A stretch of DNA of 64,000 nt, from contig NZ_BOOF01000005.1 in NCBI RefSeq assembly GCF_016863095.1, positions 372,001-436,000 of the forward strand, read 5' to 3'. Position 1 is the stretch's first letter. Every line of letters begins with the position of its first letter. The notes below the pieces were generated by a model. The model saw only the letters and a program-made list of their open reading frames with translations. It was not told where the DNA came from and did no database searches. Position numbers and translations under genes: made by a program. This document shows positions 37,483 through 46,791 of this stretch, piece after piece. The stretch is from Microbispora siamensis (GTDB lineage: Bacteria; Actinomycetota; Actinomycetes; Streptosporangiales; Streptosporangiaceae).

Positions 37483-38889
37483 GTGACCCTCGCCACGGCC
37501 GCGCAGGCCGCCTACATCGTCGCCGCCCTGCTGTTCATCCTCAGCCTCGCCGGCCTGTCCAAGCACGAGACCGCACGCTCTGGCGTCGTACTGGGCGTCT
37601 CCGGCATGGTCATCGCGCTCGCCGCGACGGTCGTCCTCGCCGCGGACGGCGGTGAGGCCATGGCGGTGGTCCTGCTCCTGGCCGCGATGGCGATCGGCGC
37701 CGCCGTCGGGCTCTGGCGGGCCCGGATCGTCGAGATGACCGCCATGCCGGAACTGATCGCCGTACTGCACAGCTTCGTCGGTCTCGCCGCCGTCCTGGTC
37801 GGGTGGAACGGCTTCCTGGAGGTCGAGAACGGCGGTGGGGCGCAGGCGGAGGTTCCCGGCTCGCTGCTGGGCATCCACCACGCCGAGGTGTCCATCGGCG
37901 TGTTCATCGGGGCGCTCACCTTCACCGGGTCGGTCGTCGCGTTCCTCAAGCTGTCGGCCCGGATCGACTCCCGCCCGATGATGCTGCCGGGCAAGAACGC
38001 CCTGAACCTGGGCGCGCTCGCGGCGTTCGCGGTCCTGACCGTGCTCTTCGTGATCTCCCCGAACCTCGGGCTGCTCGTCGCGCTGAGCGCCGTGGCGCTG
38101 CTGCTCGGCTGGCACCTGGTCGCCTCCATCGGCGGCGGGGACATGCCCGTCGTCGTCTCGATGCTGAACAGCTACTCGGGATGGGCGGCCGCGGCGTCCG
38201 GGTTCCTGCTCGACAACAACCTGCTGATCGTCACCGGCGCCCTCGTCGGCTCGTCCGGTGCCTACCTGTCGTACGTGATGTGCCAGGCGATGAACCGCTC
38301 GTTCATCTCCGTGATCGCCGGGGGTTTCGGCATCGAGGCGGGGCCCGCCGGCGACCACGACTACGGCGAGCACAGGGAGATCACCGCCACCGAGACCGCC
38401 GACCTGCTCAAGGAGGCCAAGTCGGTCGTCATCACCCCCGGGTACGGCATGGCGGTCGCGCAGGCGCAGTATCCGGTCGCCGACCTCACCCGCAAGCTGC
38501 GGGAACGCGGCGTCGAGGTGCGCTTCGGCATCCATCCGGTCGCCGGCCGCCTGCCCGGTCACATGAACGTCCTGCTCGCCGAGGCCAAGGTGCCGTACGA
38601 CATCGTCCTCGAAATGGACGAGATCAACGACGATTTCGCCACCACGTCGGTCGTCCTCGTCATCGGCGCCAACGACACCGTCAATCCGGGGGCCGTCGAG
38701 GACCCGGACAGCCCCATCGCCGGGATGCCCGTCCTGCGCGTGTGGGAGGCGGAGAACGTCGTCGTCTTCAAACGGTCGATGGCCACGGGATACGCAGGAG
38801 TGCAGAACCCGCTGTTCTTCCGGCACAACAGCAGGATGCTCTTCGGCGACGCCAGGCAACGCGTCGAGGAGATCGTCTCCGCACTCTGA
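37483..38889 (+). CDS. pntB: NAD(P) transhydrogenase beta subunit
   Basis: A 468-residue protein. Nine or so membrane helices fill residues 1-270, with [20 protein letters not shown] and [20 protein letters not shown] as conserved channel segments. Domain III for NADP(H) follows: [37 protein letters not shown] and [14 protein letters not shown]. It completes the proton-pumping enzyme with PntA. GTG 37483 is two bases past the pntA stop, with GAGGAG inside the end of pntA as ribosome site. No further pnt gene is present. Confidence 0.93.
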   Translation: MTLATAAQAAYIVAALLFILSLAGLSKHETARSGVVLGVSGMVIALAATVVLAADGGEAMAVVLLLAAMAIGAAVGLWRARIVEMTAMPELIAVLHSFVGLAAVLVGWNGFLEVENGGGAQAEVPGSLLGIHHAEVSIGVFIGALTFTGSVVAFLKLSARIDSRPMMLPGKNALNLGALAAFAVLTVLFVISPNLGLLVALSAVALLLGWHLVASIGGGDMPVVVSMLNSYSGWAAAASGFLLDNNLLIVTGALVGSSGAYLSYVMCQAMNRSFISVIAGGFGIEAGPAGDHDYGEHREITATETADLLKEAKSVVITPGYGMAVAQAQYPVADLTRKLRERGVEVRFGIHPVAGRLPGHMNVLLAEAKVPYDIVLEMDEINDDFATTSVVLVIGANDTVNPGAVEDPDSPIAGMPVLRVWEAENVVVFKRSMATGYAGVQNPLFFRHNSRMLFGDARQRVEEIVSAL

Positions 38890-39072
38890 CGGCGGCCTGC
38901 CTGCCGACGAACGCCGTTTCCGGCCGGGAGGACGACGCCTCCCGGCCGCGGTCACCCGTACTCGAGCTTCGTCAGTCCGAAACCGAGTTGGCTGTAGAGC
39001 TCGAACCAGGCCGTCGCGTGGAAGTCGCGAAACCCCGTAAAAAGCTGCTCGTACACCCAGGCGATCTGTTCG

Positions 39073-39111
39073 ACAAGAGTCGTTGAACAACAACTCTTGT
39101 ACGCCTAGGGT
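39073..39111 (+). promoter_or_regulatory. Promoter with 28-bp near-perfect palindrome before the ArsR gene
   Basis: ACAAGAGT (39073-39080) pairs with ACTCTTGT (39093-39100), and GTTG pairs with CAAC inside, giving 12 of 14 matched pairs over 28 bases. TTGAAC (39083-39088) and TAGGGT (39106-39111), 17 bases apart, form the promoter. Transcription would begin at about 39118, the GTG of the ArsR gene, so the mRNA is probably leaderless. The dyad overlaps the -35 box, as expected for a repressor site. Confidence 0.65.
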
Positions 39112-39117
39112 GAGCGG

Positions 39118-39681
39118 GTGAGTGATCGTCCAACGCGTGAAGTGCGCGACTCCAAGGTGCTCGCCGCGATGTCCCATCCGCTGCGCCGGCGGCTGCTCGA
39201 CATCCTGCGGGTGGACGGGCCCTCGACGGTGTCGGTGCTCGCCGACAGGACCGGGCAGGCCGTCGGCAACATCAGCCACCACCTGAAGGTCCTCGCCGCG
39301 AGCGAACTCGTCGAGGAGGTCCCCGAGCTCGCGCGTGACCGCCGGGAACGCTGGTGGCGCAGGTCGCCGGAGGTTCTCAGCTGGTCGGCGTCGGACTTCC
39401 CCGACGATCCCGTGGCCGCGGCGGCGGAATCGCTCGTCCTTGACCGGCAGACCGCCCTCGTACGGCAGTGGTTCGCCGAGCGCGACGGCTACCCGGAGGC
39501 GTGGCGGCGAGCGGCGTTCACCACCGACCACTGGGCGAGGCTGTCGGTCACCGAGCTCGCCGAACTGGAAGAGAAGATCTTCGCCCTGTTCGCCTCGCTG
39601 GCCGACCGGGAGGTCCCCGACGACGGGCAGGAGCGCAAGCTGGTCTTCCTGACCGTCCGCGCCGTACCGGGCCGGCCGTGA
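39118..39681 (+). CDS. ArsR-like winged-helix regulator
   Basis: A 187-residue protein. The winged helix is in residues 12-85 (MSHPLRRRLLDILRVDGP, then AVGNISHHLKVLAASELV), and a long helical C-terminal domain follows. There are no obvious metal-binding Cys clusters, so it is the drug- or ligand-responsive kind of ArsR. GTG 39118 coincides with the predicted transcription start. The stop overlaps the GTG of an MFS exporter gene. Together they look like a self-regulated efflux operon controlled through the 28-bp palindrome upstream. Confidence 0.87.
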   Translation: MSDRPTREVRDSKVLAAMSHPLRRRLLDILRVDGPSTVSVLADRTGQAVGNISHHLKVLAASELVEEVPELARDRRERWWRRSPEVLSWSASDFPDDPVAAAAESLVLDRQTALVRQWFAERDGYPEAWRRAAFTTDHWARLSVTELAELEEKIFALFASLADREVPDDGQERKLVFLTVRAVPGRP

Positions 39682-40961
39682 CCACGACGCCGGTGGTCCG
39701 GGGCGGTCCGCTGGGGACGCGCGACTTCCGGCTCCTGTGGATCGGCGAGACGACGAGCGTGCTCGGCAGTTCCGTCGGCGGGGTGGCGCTTCCGCTGGTC
39801 GCCGTGGTGACACTGCACGCGAGCCCGCTCACCGTCGGGCTGCTGACCGCGGCCGCCTGGCTGCCGTGGCTGCTGGTCGGACTGCCCGCCGGCGCATGGG
39901 TGGACCGGATGCCGAAACGGCCGGTGATGCTGGTGTGCAACATCGTGTCCGTGGTGGTGTTCGCGAGCGTGCCGATCGTGGCATGGTCCGGCGCGCTGAC
40001 GACGACGCACCTGCTCGTTGTGGCCACGGCGGGCGGGGCGGCGAAGGTGTTCTTCACCCTCGCCTACCGCGCGTACCTGCCCATGCTGGTCGAGAGCCGG
40101 CGGCTGCTGGAAGCCAACGCCAAGCTCCAGGGCGGCGAATCGGCCGCGCAGATCGCCGGTCCCGGGCTGGCGGGGCTGCTCGCGCAATGGTTCGGCGCGG
40201 TCAGCGGCGTGCTGGCCGACGCGGTCAGCTTCGCGATCGCCGTGCTGTGCCTGCGCTCCGTGGGCACGCGCGAGACCCGCCGGGAGAGTCCGGCGCGACC
40301 GCGGCTGCGCGCGGAGATCCTCGACGGGCTGCGGTTCGTCGTCTGCGACCCATACCTGCGCACCCTCACGGCCTTCGGCGCGATGTCCAACATCGCCCTG
40401 GTGGGCTACTCCTCGATCCAGGTGGTGTTCCTCACCCGGGATCTCGGCGCCGGGGCAGGACAGGTGGGTGTCGTGCTGGCGGTGGCAAGCTCCGGCGGCC
40501 TGTTCGGCGCCGCGCTGTCCGGGCGGATGGCCGCGCGGTTCGGAACGGCACGGGGATTCCTGCTGTGCGAGGCGCTCGCCGCACCGATGGCCCTGCTCGG
40601 ACCGATCGGCAGCGGCGGCATGGGACTGGCGCTCTTCACCGCCGCAGGCTTCGGCACCGGCCTGGGCATCGTGGCGTCGAACATCCTGACGAGCACCTTC
40701 CGCCAGCGCTACTGCCCGGCCGAACTGTTCGGACGGATCACCGCGAGCGCCTCGGCCCTGAACTACGGCGCGATCCCCCTCGGCGGGCTGCTCGGCGGCC
40801 TGCTGGGCGATGCGATCGGCGTACGCGAGACCTTGGAGCTGATGGCCGTCATCCAGCTCTTCTCGGTCGCCATCCTGCTGCTCAGCCCATTCCGCCGCCT
40901 ACGCGACTTCCCCGCCCTCCCCCGTCCTGTCGACCATGCCGCACCGGTCGCCCCGAGATGA
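39678..40961 (+). CDS. MFS transporter, EntS/macrolide-efflux-like
   Basis: A 427-residue protein with twelve membrane helices. The MFS signature after helix two reads GAWVDRMPKRPVM. The segment RLLEANAKLQGGESAAQIAGPGLAG is typical of the enterobactin-exporter/macrolide-efflux (MefA-like) branch. It exports a small molecule using the proton gradient. The substrate is unknown. Its GTG start overlaps the stop of the ArsR gene, so expression follows the regulator. Confidence 0.88.
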   Translation: MTTTPVVRGGPLGTRDFRLLWIGETTSVLGSSVGGVALPLVAVVTLHASPLTVGLLTAAAWLPWLLVGLPAGAWVDRMPKRPVMLVCNIVSVVVFASVPIVAWSGALTTTHLLVVATAGGAAKVFFTLAYRAYLPMLVESRRLLEANAKLQGGESAAQIAGPGLAGLLAQWFGAVSGVLADAVSFAIAVLCLRSVGTRETRRESPARPRLRAEILDGLRFVVCDPYLRTLTAFGAMSNIALVGYSSIQVVFLTRDLGAGAGQVGVVLAVASSGGLFGAALSGRMAARFGTARGFLLCEALAAPMALLGPIGSGGMGLALFTAAGFGTGLGIVASNILTSTFRQRYCPAELFGRITASASALNYGAIPLGGLLGGLLGDAIGVRETLELMAVIQLFSVAILLLSPFRRLRDFPALPRPVDHAAPVAPR

Positions 40962-41101
40962 TCAGAAGCGCGCCCTGGGCTCGTCGCCGGACAGGTCGCT
41001 AGTACAGATCACGGAGGCGTCGGCGCTGGATGGTCGAGCAGGCCGGGGCGGCAGGGCACCCGCTGGAGCGCTTCCTGGCGCCTCCGGTTGCGGAGCCACC
41101 T

Positions 41102-42106
41102 TCATCGTGCGTCGCGGAGCTTGAGAATGTATGTGGCGGTAAGCGCAACGGCACGGTCTTCGTCGTTCGACAGATCTGCGAGGGCACGCGACGCCGTGAT
41201 CCCCGGGATGTCCGCGAGCGCCTGTGTCAGCCGTCGACGTGCCGACGATTCGATGCCGCCGTGGGCGAGGCGGTCGACGAGCCCGGTAGCGATCTGGTCG
41301 GCCAGCGCGGCATCACTCGCCAGCGCGCCCAGTGCGTCGGCCGCATCGACGTCGTTCGCCCCCTCGACGATCATGTCGATGAGCGCCGGGACCGCGTCGG
41401 CCACTCCACGTGCCCCGAGCGCCAGAGCCGCACACCTGCGAACCACGACGTCGGAGTTCGCGAGGGCGCGCCGCAGCAGTGCGGTGGCCGCACCGTCCGG
41501 AATCTCGGCGATGGACTGGACGGCACGTTTCCGCACCTCGGCTACCGGTGACTCGAGTCCCTCCGCCAGCAGCGGCACTCCGCTGTCGCCCGATTGCGCC
41601 AGAGCCCATCGAAGGGCTCCGGCGACGTTCGGGTCCGTCTCGTTCAGCGCCGCCTCGACCAGGGCTTCCACCGGCGCCGGAACCTCTTCGACCGACGACA
41701 AGGCCGCGCGCTGCCGCTTCCCCGCGCTCTCCGACCCCAAGGCCTGGAGGAGTGCCACGATCCGGAGGACGTCCTCCCAGTCGGCGGGTTCCGCGGCACC
41801 GATCCGACGCAGCCGCGTGAGCAGTTCCGTCTCGGCCGCGATCCGTTCTCGCGTCTGGCGGATGAGATCGGCGACGAGCTCCGAGGGCGTGAAGCCGGGG
41901 TCGTCCAGCGCGCGCCCGACTTCACGCAGCGACAGCCCCAATGACCGCAGGCTCTCGATATGGAAGACTCGCCGGATGTCCTCGCTGGAGTACTCCCGGT
42001 AGCCGGCCTCGGTACGACCCGTTGGCCGCACCAGGCCGAGCGATTCGTAATGCCTGAGCATCCGGGCGCTGACCCCGGACCGTCGTGCCACATCGCCGAT
42101 CAACAC
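41102..42106 (-). CDS. MerR-family regulator fused to HEAT repeats
   Basis: A 334-residue protein. The MerR helix-turn-helix is in residues 1-70 (IGDVARRSGVSARMLRHYESLG, then YREYSSEDIRRVFHI), followed by the dimerisation helix to about 125. The C-terminal 200 residues are five or six HEAT-like helical pairs (VPLLAEGLESPVAEVRKRAV; LLRRALANSDVVVRRCAALAL). An effector domain made of HEAT repeats suggests it senses a protein. It lies six bases downstream of a gene for a free HEAT protein and is co-transcribed from a MerR-type promoter. Confidence 0.85.
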   Translation of the reverse strand: MLIGDVARRSGVSARMLRHYESLGLVRPTGRTEAGYREYSSEDIRRVFHIESLRSLGLSLREVGRALDDPGFTPSELVADLIRQTRERIAAETELLTRLRRIGAAEPADWEDVLRIVALLQALGSESAGKRQRAALSSVEEVPAPVEALVEAALNETDPNVAGALRWALAQSGDSGVPLLAEGLESPVAEVRKRAVQSIAEIPDGAATALLRRALANSDVVVRRCAALALGARGVADAVPALIDMIVEGANDVDAADALGALASDAALADQIATGLVDRLAHGGIESSARRRLTQALADIPGITASRALADLSNDEDRAVALTATYILKLRDAR

Positions 42107-42112
42107 CGCCTG

Positions 42113-42781
42113 TCACCCCTCCTGGCCGGCCGTGCCGAGGACCGAAACGCGCTTCGCCTCCTCGATCGCGTACTCGAATCCCGCATCCGGGTTGCGCAAC
42201 AGCCGTTCCGTGGCGATCGCGTGCTGACGCACGCGAGGGTCGCGATTCGTCATCGCGGCGCGCAGGGTCGGCATGATCACCTTACCGAGCGCGATCAGCG
42301 CCCGGCTGAGGCTCAACTGCGTCTCACGCTCGCCGCGTCCGAGCTGCGTCGCCAACACCCCGGCCAATTCGGATTCTTCACCTTCCGGCGCGAGTACGAC
42401 CGCTGCCCGCCAGGCACTCCGCGCCACCTCGTCGTCGGCGTCGGTGAGCAGCGCCCGCGTGATCGCCGGCCATGCCCGCCGATCCCCGATCTTGGACAGC
42501 GTGTGCAACGCCTGGCTTCGCGCCTGCGCACGCTCCGAGCGAAGTTCGTCGATGAGCTTCGGAACCGTCATCGATGACGAGTGACGGGTGAGCGCCCAGG
42601 TAAGCATGTCGCGCACGTAGAAATCGGGCTCGATCGCGCACCGTTCGATGAGCTTGTCGATGAACCGCGGGTCCGGGGCCGTGCCGACCGCCAGCACTGC
42701 CTGCAGCCGCACCGACGAGCTGCTGTTCTCAAGCCCTTGAAGAACTCGCGACGTGTTCGTGTCCTCTTTTGGCGTGGTCAT
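42113..42781 (-). CDS. HEAT-repeat protein
   Basis: A 222-residue soluble protein made of HEAT-like helix pairs, for example SSSSVRLQAVLAVGTAPDP, EPDFYVRDMLTWALTRH and DADDEVARSAWRAAVVLAPEG. ATG 42781 follows an excellent GGAGGTGATC site. It is the first gene of the operon whose second gene encodes a MerR protein with the same kind of repeats. The two may dock on each other, which would make this protein a feedback partner of the regulator. No enzyme motif is seen. Confidence 0.78.
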   Translation of the reverse strand: MTTPKEDTNTSRVLQGLENSSSSVRLQAVLAVGTAPDPRFIDKLIERCAIEPDFYVRDMLTWALTRHSSSMTVPKLIDELRSERAQARSQALHTLSKIGDRRAWPAITRALLTDADDEVARSAWRAAVVLAPEGEESELAGVLATQLGRGERETQLSLSRALIALGKVIMPTLRAAMTNRDPRVRQHAIATERLLRNPDAGFEYAIEEAKRVSVLGTAGQEG

Positions 42782-42802
42782 CGGGATCACCTCCGTGGCC
42801 AC

Positions 42803-42833
42803 AGTGAAGGCCTTGTCACTGTGTCAAGGTCAA
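42803..42833 (-). promoter_or_regulatory. MerR-type promoter with 19-bp spacer and dyad
   Basis: On the minus strand, TTGACC (42833-42828) and TTCACT (42808-42803) are 19 bases apart, two more than ideal. A 19-bp dyad with arms CCTTGTCAC and GTGTCAAGG (42811-42829, one mismatch) fills the spacer and touches the -35 box. This is the layout of SoxR- and MerR-controlled promoters, where the activator twists DNA to align the boxes. It drives the HEAT/MerR operon, so control is autogenous. Confidence 0.75.
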
Positions 42834-42945
42834 GCGGGGCCACGCCGTGACATGTCGGGGCACCCTCGACGAGCCGACGGTCACGGCGGCGCGGACTCCG
42901 CCGCCTGATCCCTGTCCGGACCCGCGTCGGTCTCACCCGCCGGTG

Positions 42946-42951
42946 TATACA
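42946..42951 (+). promoter_or_regulatory. -10 element for a leaderless transcript
   Basis: TATACA lies nine bases before ATG 42960. Transcription would start at or next to the ATG, and no ribosome site is present, so the message of the HD-like/VOC gene is probably leaderless. Confidence 0.5.
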
Positions 42952-42959
42952 AGGCGAAT

Positions 42960-43862
42960 ATGACAGCGGATACCTTCACGGATTCGACAGCATTCCTCGC
43001 CTCCAAGGGCGCCGCCGAGATCCCTCACCCCGGCGGCACGCTCCTGGAGCACCTGCACCGCGTCGCTGCCCAGCTCGAGGACTGGGACGCGCCTGAAGAG
43101 GTGCGACTCGCCGGTCTGTGCCACGCGGCCTACGGCACGGACGGCTTCGGCCACCGGCTCCTCGACCTCGCCGACCGGGCCGTGCTGGCCGCGGTGATCG
43201 GGGCCCCGGCCGAGGCGCTGGTGTATCTCTACGCCTCCTGCGACCGCGCAGCCACCTACCCCGCCCTGCGCTTCGTGGACCGCTTCACGGGCCAGCCGGT
43301 CGACCCCTCCGACGCCGAACTCCGGGCGTTCATCCTGATCACGGCCGCGAACGAGATCGACGTCGCCCGGCACAACGCGGACATCCGCGCGGAACACGGG
43401 CCCGCGCTTCACGCGTTCTTCGCCCGTAACCGGCACCTCCTGCCACCGGTCGCCTGGGAGTCCGTCAAGGAGACCTTCGCCGTCCGCATCGCTAGCCTCG
43501 ATCACCTGGTCCTGACCGTGGCCGACATCCCCCGGACGATCGACTTCTATCGGGACGCCCTCGGAATGGAGCCGGTGACCTTCAGCGGTGGCCGCCACGC
43601 GCTCGCCTTCGGTTCCAGCAAGATCAACCTGCACCGGGCCGGGCACGAGATCCGGCCGCACGCCCTCCGCACCGTGCCGGGCAGCGCCGACCTCTGCCTG
43701 ATCACCCACTCACCCCTGGATCAGGTGGCCGCGCATCTGAACGCCGTGGGCGTGCCCATCGAAGAGGGTCCGGTCCCCAGGACCGGCGCGCTCGGCCCGA
43801 TCACCAGCCTGTACATCCGCGACCCGGACCACAACCTCATCGAGATCTCCACCTACGACTGA
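42960..43862 (+). CDS. Fusion of an HD-like domain with a VOC (glyoxalase-like) domain
   Basis: A 300-residue two-domain protein. Residues 18-165 resemble the DUF6817/HD-like helical fold (HPGGTLLEHLHRVAAQLEDW, LAGLCHAAYGTDGF). Residues 180-300 are a VOC domain (LDHLVLTVADIPRTIDFYRDALGMEPV, then INLHRAG and LYIRDPDHNLIEIS). VOC metal ligands are plausible at His in the first strand and Glu in the last. VOC proteins include lyases, dioxygenases and resistance proteins. The fusion suggests that both domains act on, or respond to, one compound. The gene stands alone. Confidence 0.82.
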   Translation: MTADTFTDSTAFLASKGAAEIPHPGGTLLEHLHRVAAQLEDWDAPEEVRLAGLCHAAYGTDGFGHRLLDLADRAVLAAVIGAPAEALVYLYASCDRAATYPALRFVDRFTGQPVDPSDAELRAFILITAANEIDVARHNADIRAEHGPALHAFFARNRHLLPPVAWESVKETFAVRIASLDHLVLTVADIPRTIDFYRDALGMEPVTFSGGRHALAFGSSKINLHRAGHEIRPHALRTVPGSADLCLITHSPLDQVAAHLNAVGVPIEEGPVPRTGALGPITSLYIRDPDHNLIEISTYD

Positions 43863-43925
43863 GGACATAGCCGAGTGAGCCCGCGCTGGGGCGAGGTCTC
43901 GAGGAGACGCGCCGGGGCCGCCCGG

Positions 43926-45743
43926 TCAACCGGCGCAGCGGTCGTCGGTGAGGGATCTGTTCGCATCGGGATTCCCGAGGGACACCGCCGCGTTCCAGTC
44001 GGCACAGGCGGCGCCGGTGTCGCCCAGCCGGGATTCGGCCACGCCACGCTGGTAATAGGCGTCGGCGTACTGCGGAATCAGTCCGATCGCCGCGTTCAGA
44101 TCGGATATCGCCCCACGCGGGTTGCCCAGCGCGATCCCGGCCACTCCCCGGGAGTAGTAGGCCTCTGCCAGCTGTGGGTCATAGGCGATGGCCGTGGAGA
44201 GGTCCGCGTACGCGCCCGAGTAATCGCCCAGAGCGATCTTGGTCTTACCGCGCTCGCTGTAGGCGGCGGGGAAGGTCGGAAGCCGCGACACCTCGTAGTC
44301 GAGCTCGCCGAGTGCCCCGGTGTAGTCGCGGTCGTGGTACTTGATCAGGCCGAGGTAATGGTGCGCCAGGACGAAGTCCGGGTCAAGGGCGACGGTGCGC
44401 TCGAAATCCGATGTGGCGCCGGTGTGGTTTCCGTCGCGGAACCTGGCGATGCCCCGGCTGTTGTACGTGAACGCAACGCCGGGCTCTTTGGCGATGGCGT
44501 CGCTCATGATGGTTTCCGTATTCTGCCAGGCCGTGTTCCGGATGACGGTCAGCGTGGCGAAGAGGATCACGAACACCGCCGTCGCCCCGATCGCGCCGAC
44601 ACGCAGCCTGCGATCAGGGTGCCGGAGCGCTGTGTCCGCGAAATGTCCGGCGATGAGGAAGAGGCCGAGATACGGCAGGTACGCATATCTGTTCGCGTGG
44701 TAGCCGTCGATGAGGAGAACGGCCTGGGTCGGCGCGATGGTGACCGCGAAGAACCCGAGTCCGAAGACGACGATTCCGCGAGCTCGCCTCACCAGCAGCA
44801 AAGCGGCGGTCCCGGCTGCGAGCGCGAACGGGAGAAGGTAGAGGTACCAGGGAAAGGGCGTGTGGGGGTACTCGTAGGCGAGGGACAGGCGGAACGGGAA
44901 GATCGCCTGCACCAGATGGTTGACCAACGCCGAGCAGGTCAGGAGAACCCGGTCGGCAACGGTGTACCCGTGCTGCGGGATCACATCCTGCCGTACGTTC
45001 AGTGCGACGAGAACCGTGATCGCGGCGACGACGAGAAACGGCATCTTCTCCAGGAACAGACGCCGGTTCGGCCTGCGGCCCTGCACGTGGTCCACCAGGA
45101 ACAACACCAGGGGAAGCGCGACGGCGGTCGACTTGGAAAGCGCGGCCAGCCCGAAAAGGACCACGGACCAGGCCAACGGCTGCCAGCGCTGTGACCCGAT
45201 GTAACGCAGGTAGACCAGGAGTGCGGCCAGTGAGAAGAGCGTGGCCAGCAGGTTGCTACGGGCGGAGATCCAGGCGACCGTGTCGGCGTTCACGGGATGG
45301 ATCGCGAACGCCGTCGCGACGAAGCAGGCCAGGAAGGCACGCTCGGTGAGCCGGCGGAACAGCAGGAACACCAACACCACATTGGCCAGGTGCAGTATCA
45401 GGTTCGTGAAGTGGTACATGCCGATCGCGCCGTGGCCGAACAGAAAGTCGATCGCGTACGACACGTACACCAGCGGCGTATACATGAACTGCAGCGGCGT
45501 GGTGAACCAGTGGCCGATGTTGGCCCCGCTGAACTCCCGGATGGAGACGTTGTCCACCACGCCCTCGGGATCGTCGAAATAGATGAAACCGTTGCCGAGG
45601 CCGTTGGCGTGGACGGCGAAGGCTCCCGCGACGATCAGGAACAGAATCTGCCATTGCAGGGAAGGATTCTGCGTTCCGGTCGCAGGTCTGCGCGCGGCGG
45701 CATAACGAGCACCGCGGCGAACGGCCGGGCGAGCGGGCGTCAT
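43926..45743 (-). CDS. Membrane glycosyltransferase-like protein with C-terminal TPR repeats
   Basis: A 605-residue protein. Residues 30-420 have ten to twelve membrane helices with GT-C features: an early loop IYFDDPEGVVDNVSIREFSG carries a paired Asp, and FAIHPVNADTVAWISARSNLL matches the TMTC/O-mannosyltransferase family. Residues 430-600 are about five TPR units (YNSRGIARFRDGNHTGATSDFERTV, AYSERGKTKIALGDYSGAYADLS and repeats). Eukaryotic TMTC proteins have the same order and mannosylate cadherins. The bacterial role is unknown. ATG 45743 follows GGAGG at good spacing. Confidence 0.83.
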   Translation of the reverse strand: MTPARPAVRRGARYAAARRPATGTQNPSLQWQILFLIVAGAFAVHANGLGNGFIYFDDPEGVVDNVSIREFSGANIGHWFTTPLQFMYTPLVYVSYAIDFLFGHGAIGMYHFTNLILHLANVVLVFLLFRRLTERAFLACFVATAFAIHPVNADTVAWISARSNLLATLFSLAALLVYLRYIGSQRWQPLAWSVVLFGLAALSKSTAVALPLVLFLVDHVQGRRPNRRLFLEKMPFLVVAAITVLVALNVRQDVIPQHGYTVADRVLLTCSALVNHLVQAIFPFRLSLAYEYPHTPFPWYLYLLPFALAAGTAALLLVRRARGIVVFGLGFFAVTIAPTQAVLLIDGYHANRYAYLPYLGLFLIAGHFADTALRHPDRRLRVGAIGATAVFVILFATLTVIRNTAWQNTETIMSDAIAKEPGVAFTYNSRGIARFRDGNHTGATSDFERTVALDPDFVLAHHYLGLIKYHDRDYTGALGELDYEVSRLPTFPAAYSERGKTKIALGDYSGAYADLSTAIAYDPQLAEAYYSRGVAGIALGNPRGAISDLNAAIGLIPQYADAYYQRGVAESRLGDTGAACADWNAAVSLGNPDANRSLTDDRCAG

Positions 45744-45989
45744 CACACGCCTCCAGTGAGCGTCGTCGCTGTCGGGCGTCCCAATCCCACCGGCGCTCTT
45801 TCGCCGGCTTTCCGGTTGTCCGCCACGCGGCCGTACCCTTCACGGCGCGCATTCACCGGAAATGGCGGACCGTCTCGGACTGTACGCCCGCACTGATCGG
45901 ATCCGATACCGACCGCGGCCCTCGTCGTCCCGCAGAGGGGCCTGATCAGGCGAGCTTGTCCAAGGCGGCGAGGTCGCCGTCTGAAACGA

Positions 45990-46589
45990 TCAGACCGCGG
46001 TACGGTCCGGCCGCCCCCGCAAGGCGACGATGCCGATGGCGAACAGCGCCGCGAAGAAGACGAGGTCCGGCACCAGGAACCAGGCCCCGGGCAGCCCGAG
46101 GGCGCCGAGGAGGCACGAGACGATCAACGCGACCCCGATCCACCACGGCAGCGTCCGCGCCCTCAGCACGGCGATGCCGAGGCAGATCGAGCCGACGACC
46201 AGCGTCAGGAGCGCGACACCCTCGAAGACCGCGAAGCCCGCCGGTTCCTCCGCGGGGATGCCGCCGTGGCCGACCAGATAGGGCTTGACGAAGGCCTCAG
46301 TTGTGCCCTCGCCGACATTGAGCATCACCAGCGCGGCGAACACGCCGACGTAGCCGGCGATGTGCAGCTTCGGCGCGCGCCCGGCGAAGGTCAGGATCAC
46401 CGGCAGCCCCAGCGCGATGACGACGTCCCCGACCAGTGCGATCCCCTCGAACAGCGGCCAGTTCTGGTAGCGGAACACCTCCTCGCCGCTGCCCGGCGCG
46501 AGCAGGTTGGCGGCGAGGTAGCCCGCCGCCGCGACGATCGTGCCGACGATGAGCGCCCATCCGGCGAGACGTCTCACGTTCACGGTCAT
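45990..46589 (-). CDS. Membrane protein, about six helices
   Basis: A 199-residue protein with six hydrophobic segments, starting LAGWALIVGTIVAAAGYLAANLL and including IALVGDVVIALGLPVIL and WFLVPDLVFFAALFAIG. It resembles DUF4386-like actinobacterial membrane proteins. ATG 46589 follows GGAGGAGA, which itself overlaps an earlier in-frame ATG at 46601 that lacks a site. It is divergent from the third two-component system and is a candidate target of it. Confidence 0.7.
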   Translation of the reverse strand: MTVNVRRLAGWALIVGTIVAAAGYLAANLLAPGSGEEVFRYQNWPLFEGIALVGDVVIALGLPVILTFAGRAPKLHIAGYVGVFAALVMLNVGEGTTEAFVKPYLVGHGGIPAEEPAGFAVFEGVALLTLVVGSICLGIAVLRARTLPWWIGVALIVSCLLGALGLPGAWFLVPDLVFFAALFAIGIVALRGRPDRTAV

Positions 46590-46769
46590 GGTCTCCTCCA
46601 TGGTGTGCAGCGCCAGGCGCTGTGCGCGATGCCGTCCGTCGGCGGCGCGTCCTCAGCGTCGGTCCCGCGCACCCGCGGCGTCGTCGTACGGGGGTCGGCG
46701 CCGGTTCATACCCCGGTCGCGAACCGCGCTGCCGGATATGCGACCTGCGGATGACGCCACGCGAGCGTG

Positions 46770-46787
46770 CCCGCAGTAACTTGCGGG
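46770..46787 (+). promoter_or_regulatory. Inverted repeat over the translation start of the kinase
   Basis: CCCGCA-GTAACT-TGCGGG is a perfect 6-bp stem ending five bases before ATG 46792. It covers the ribosome-binding position. Either a protein site or an RNA hairpin limiting translation would fit. Confidence 0.45.
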
Positions 46788-46791
46788 TGTG

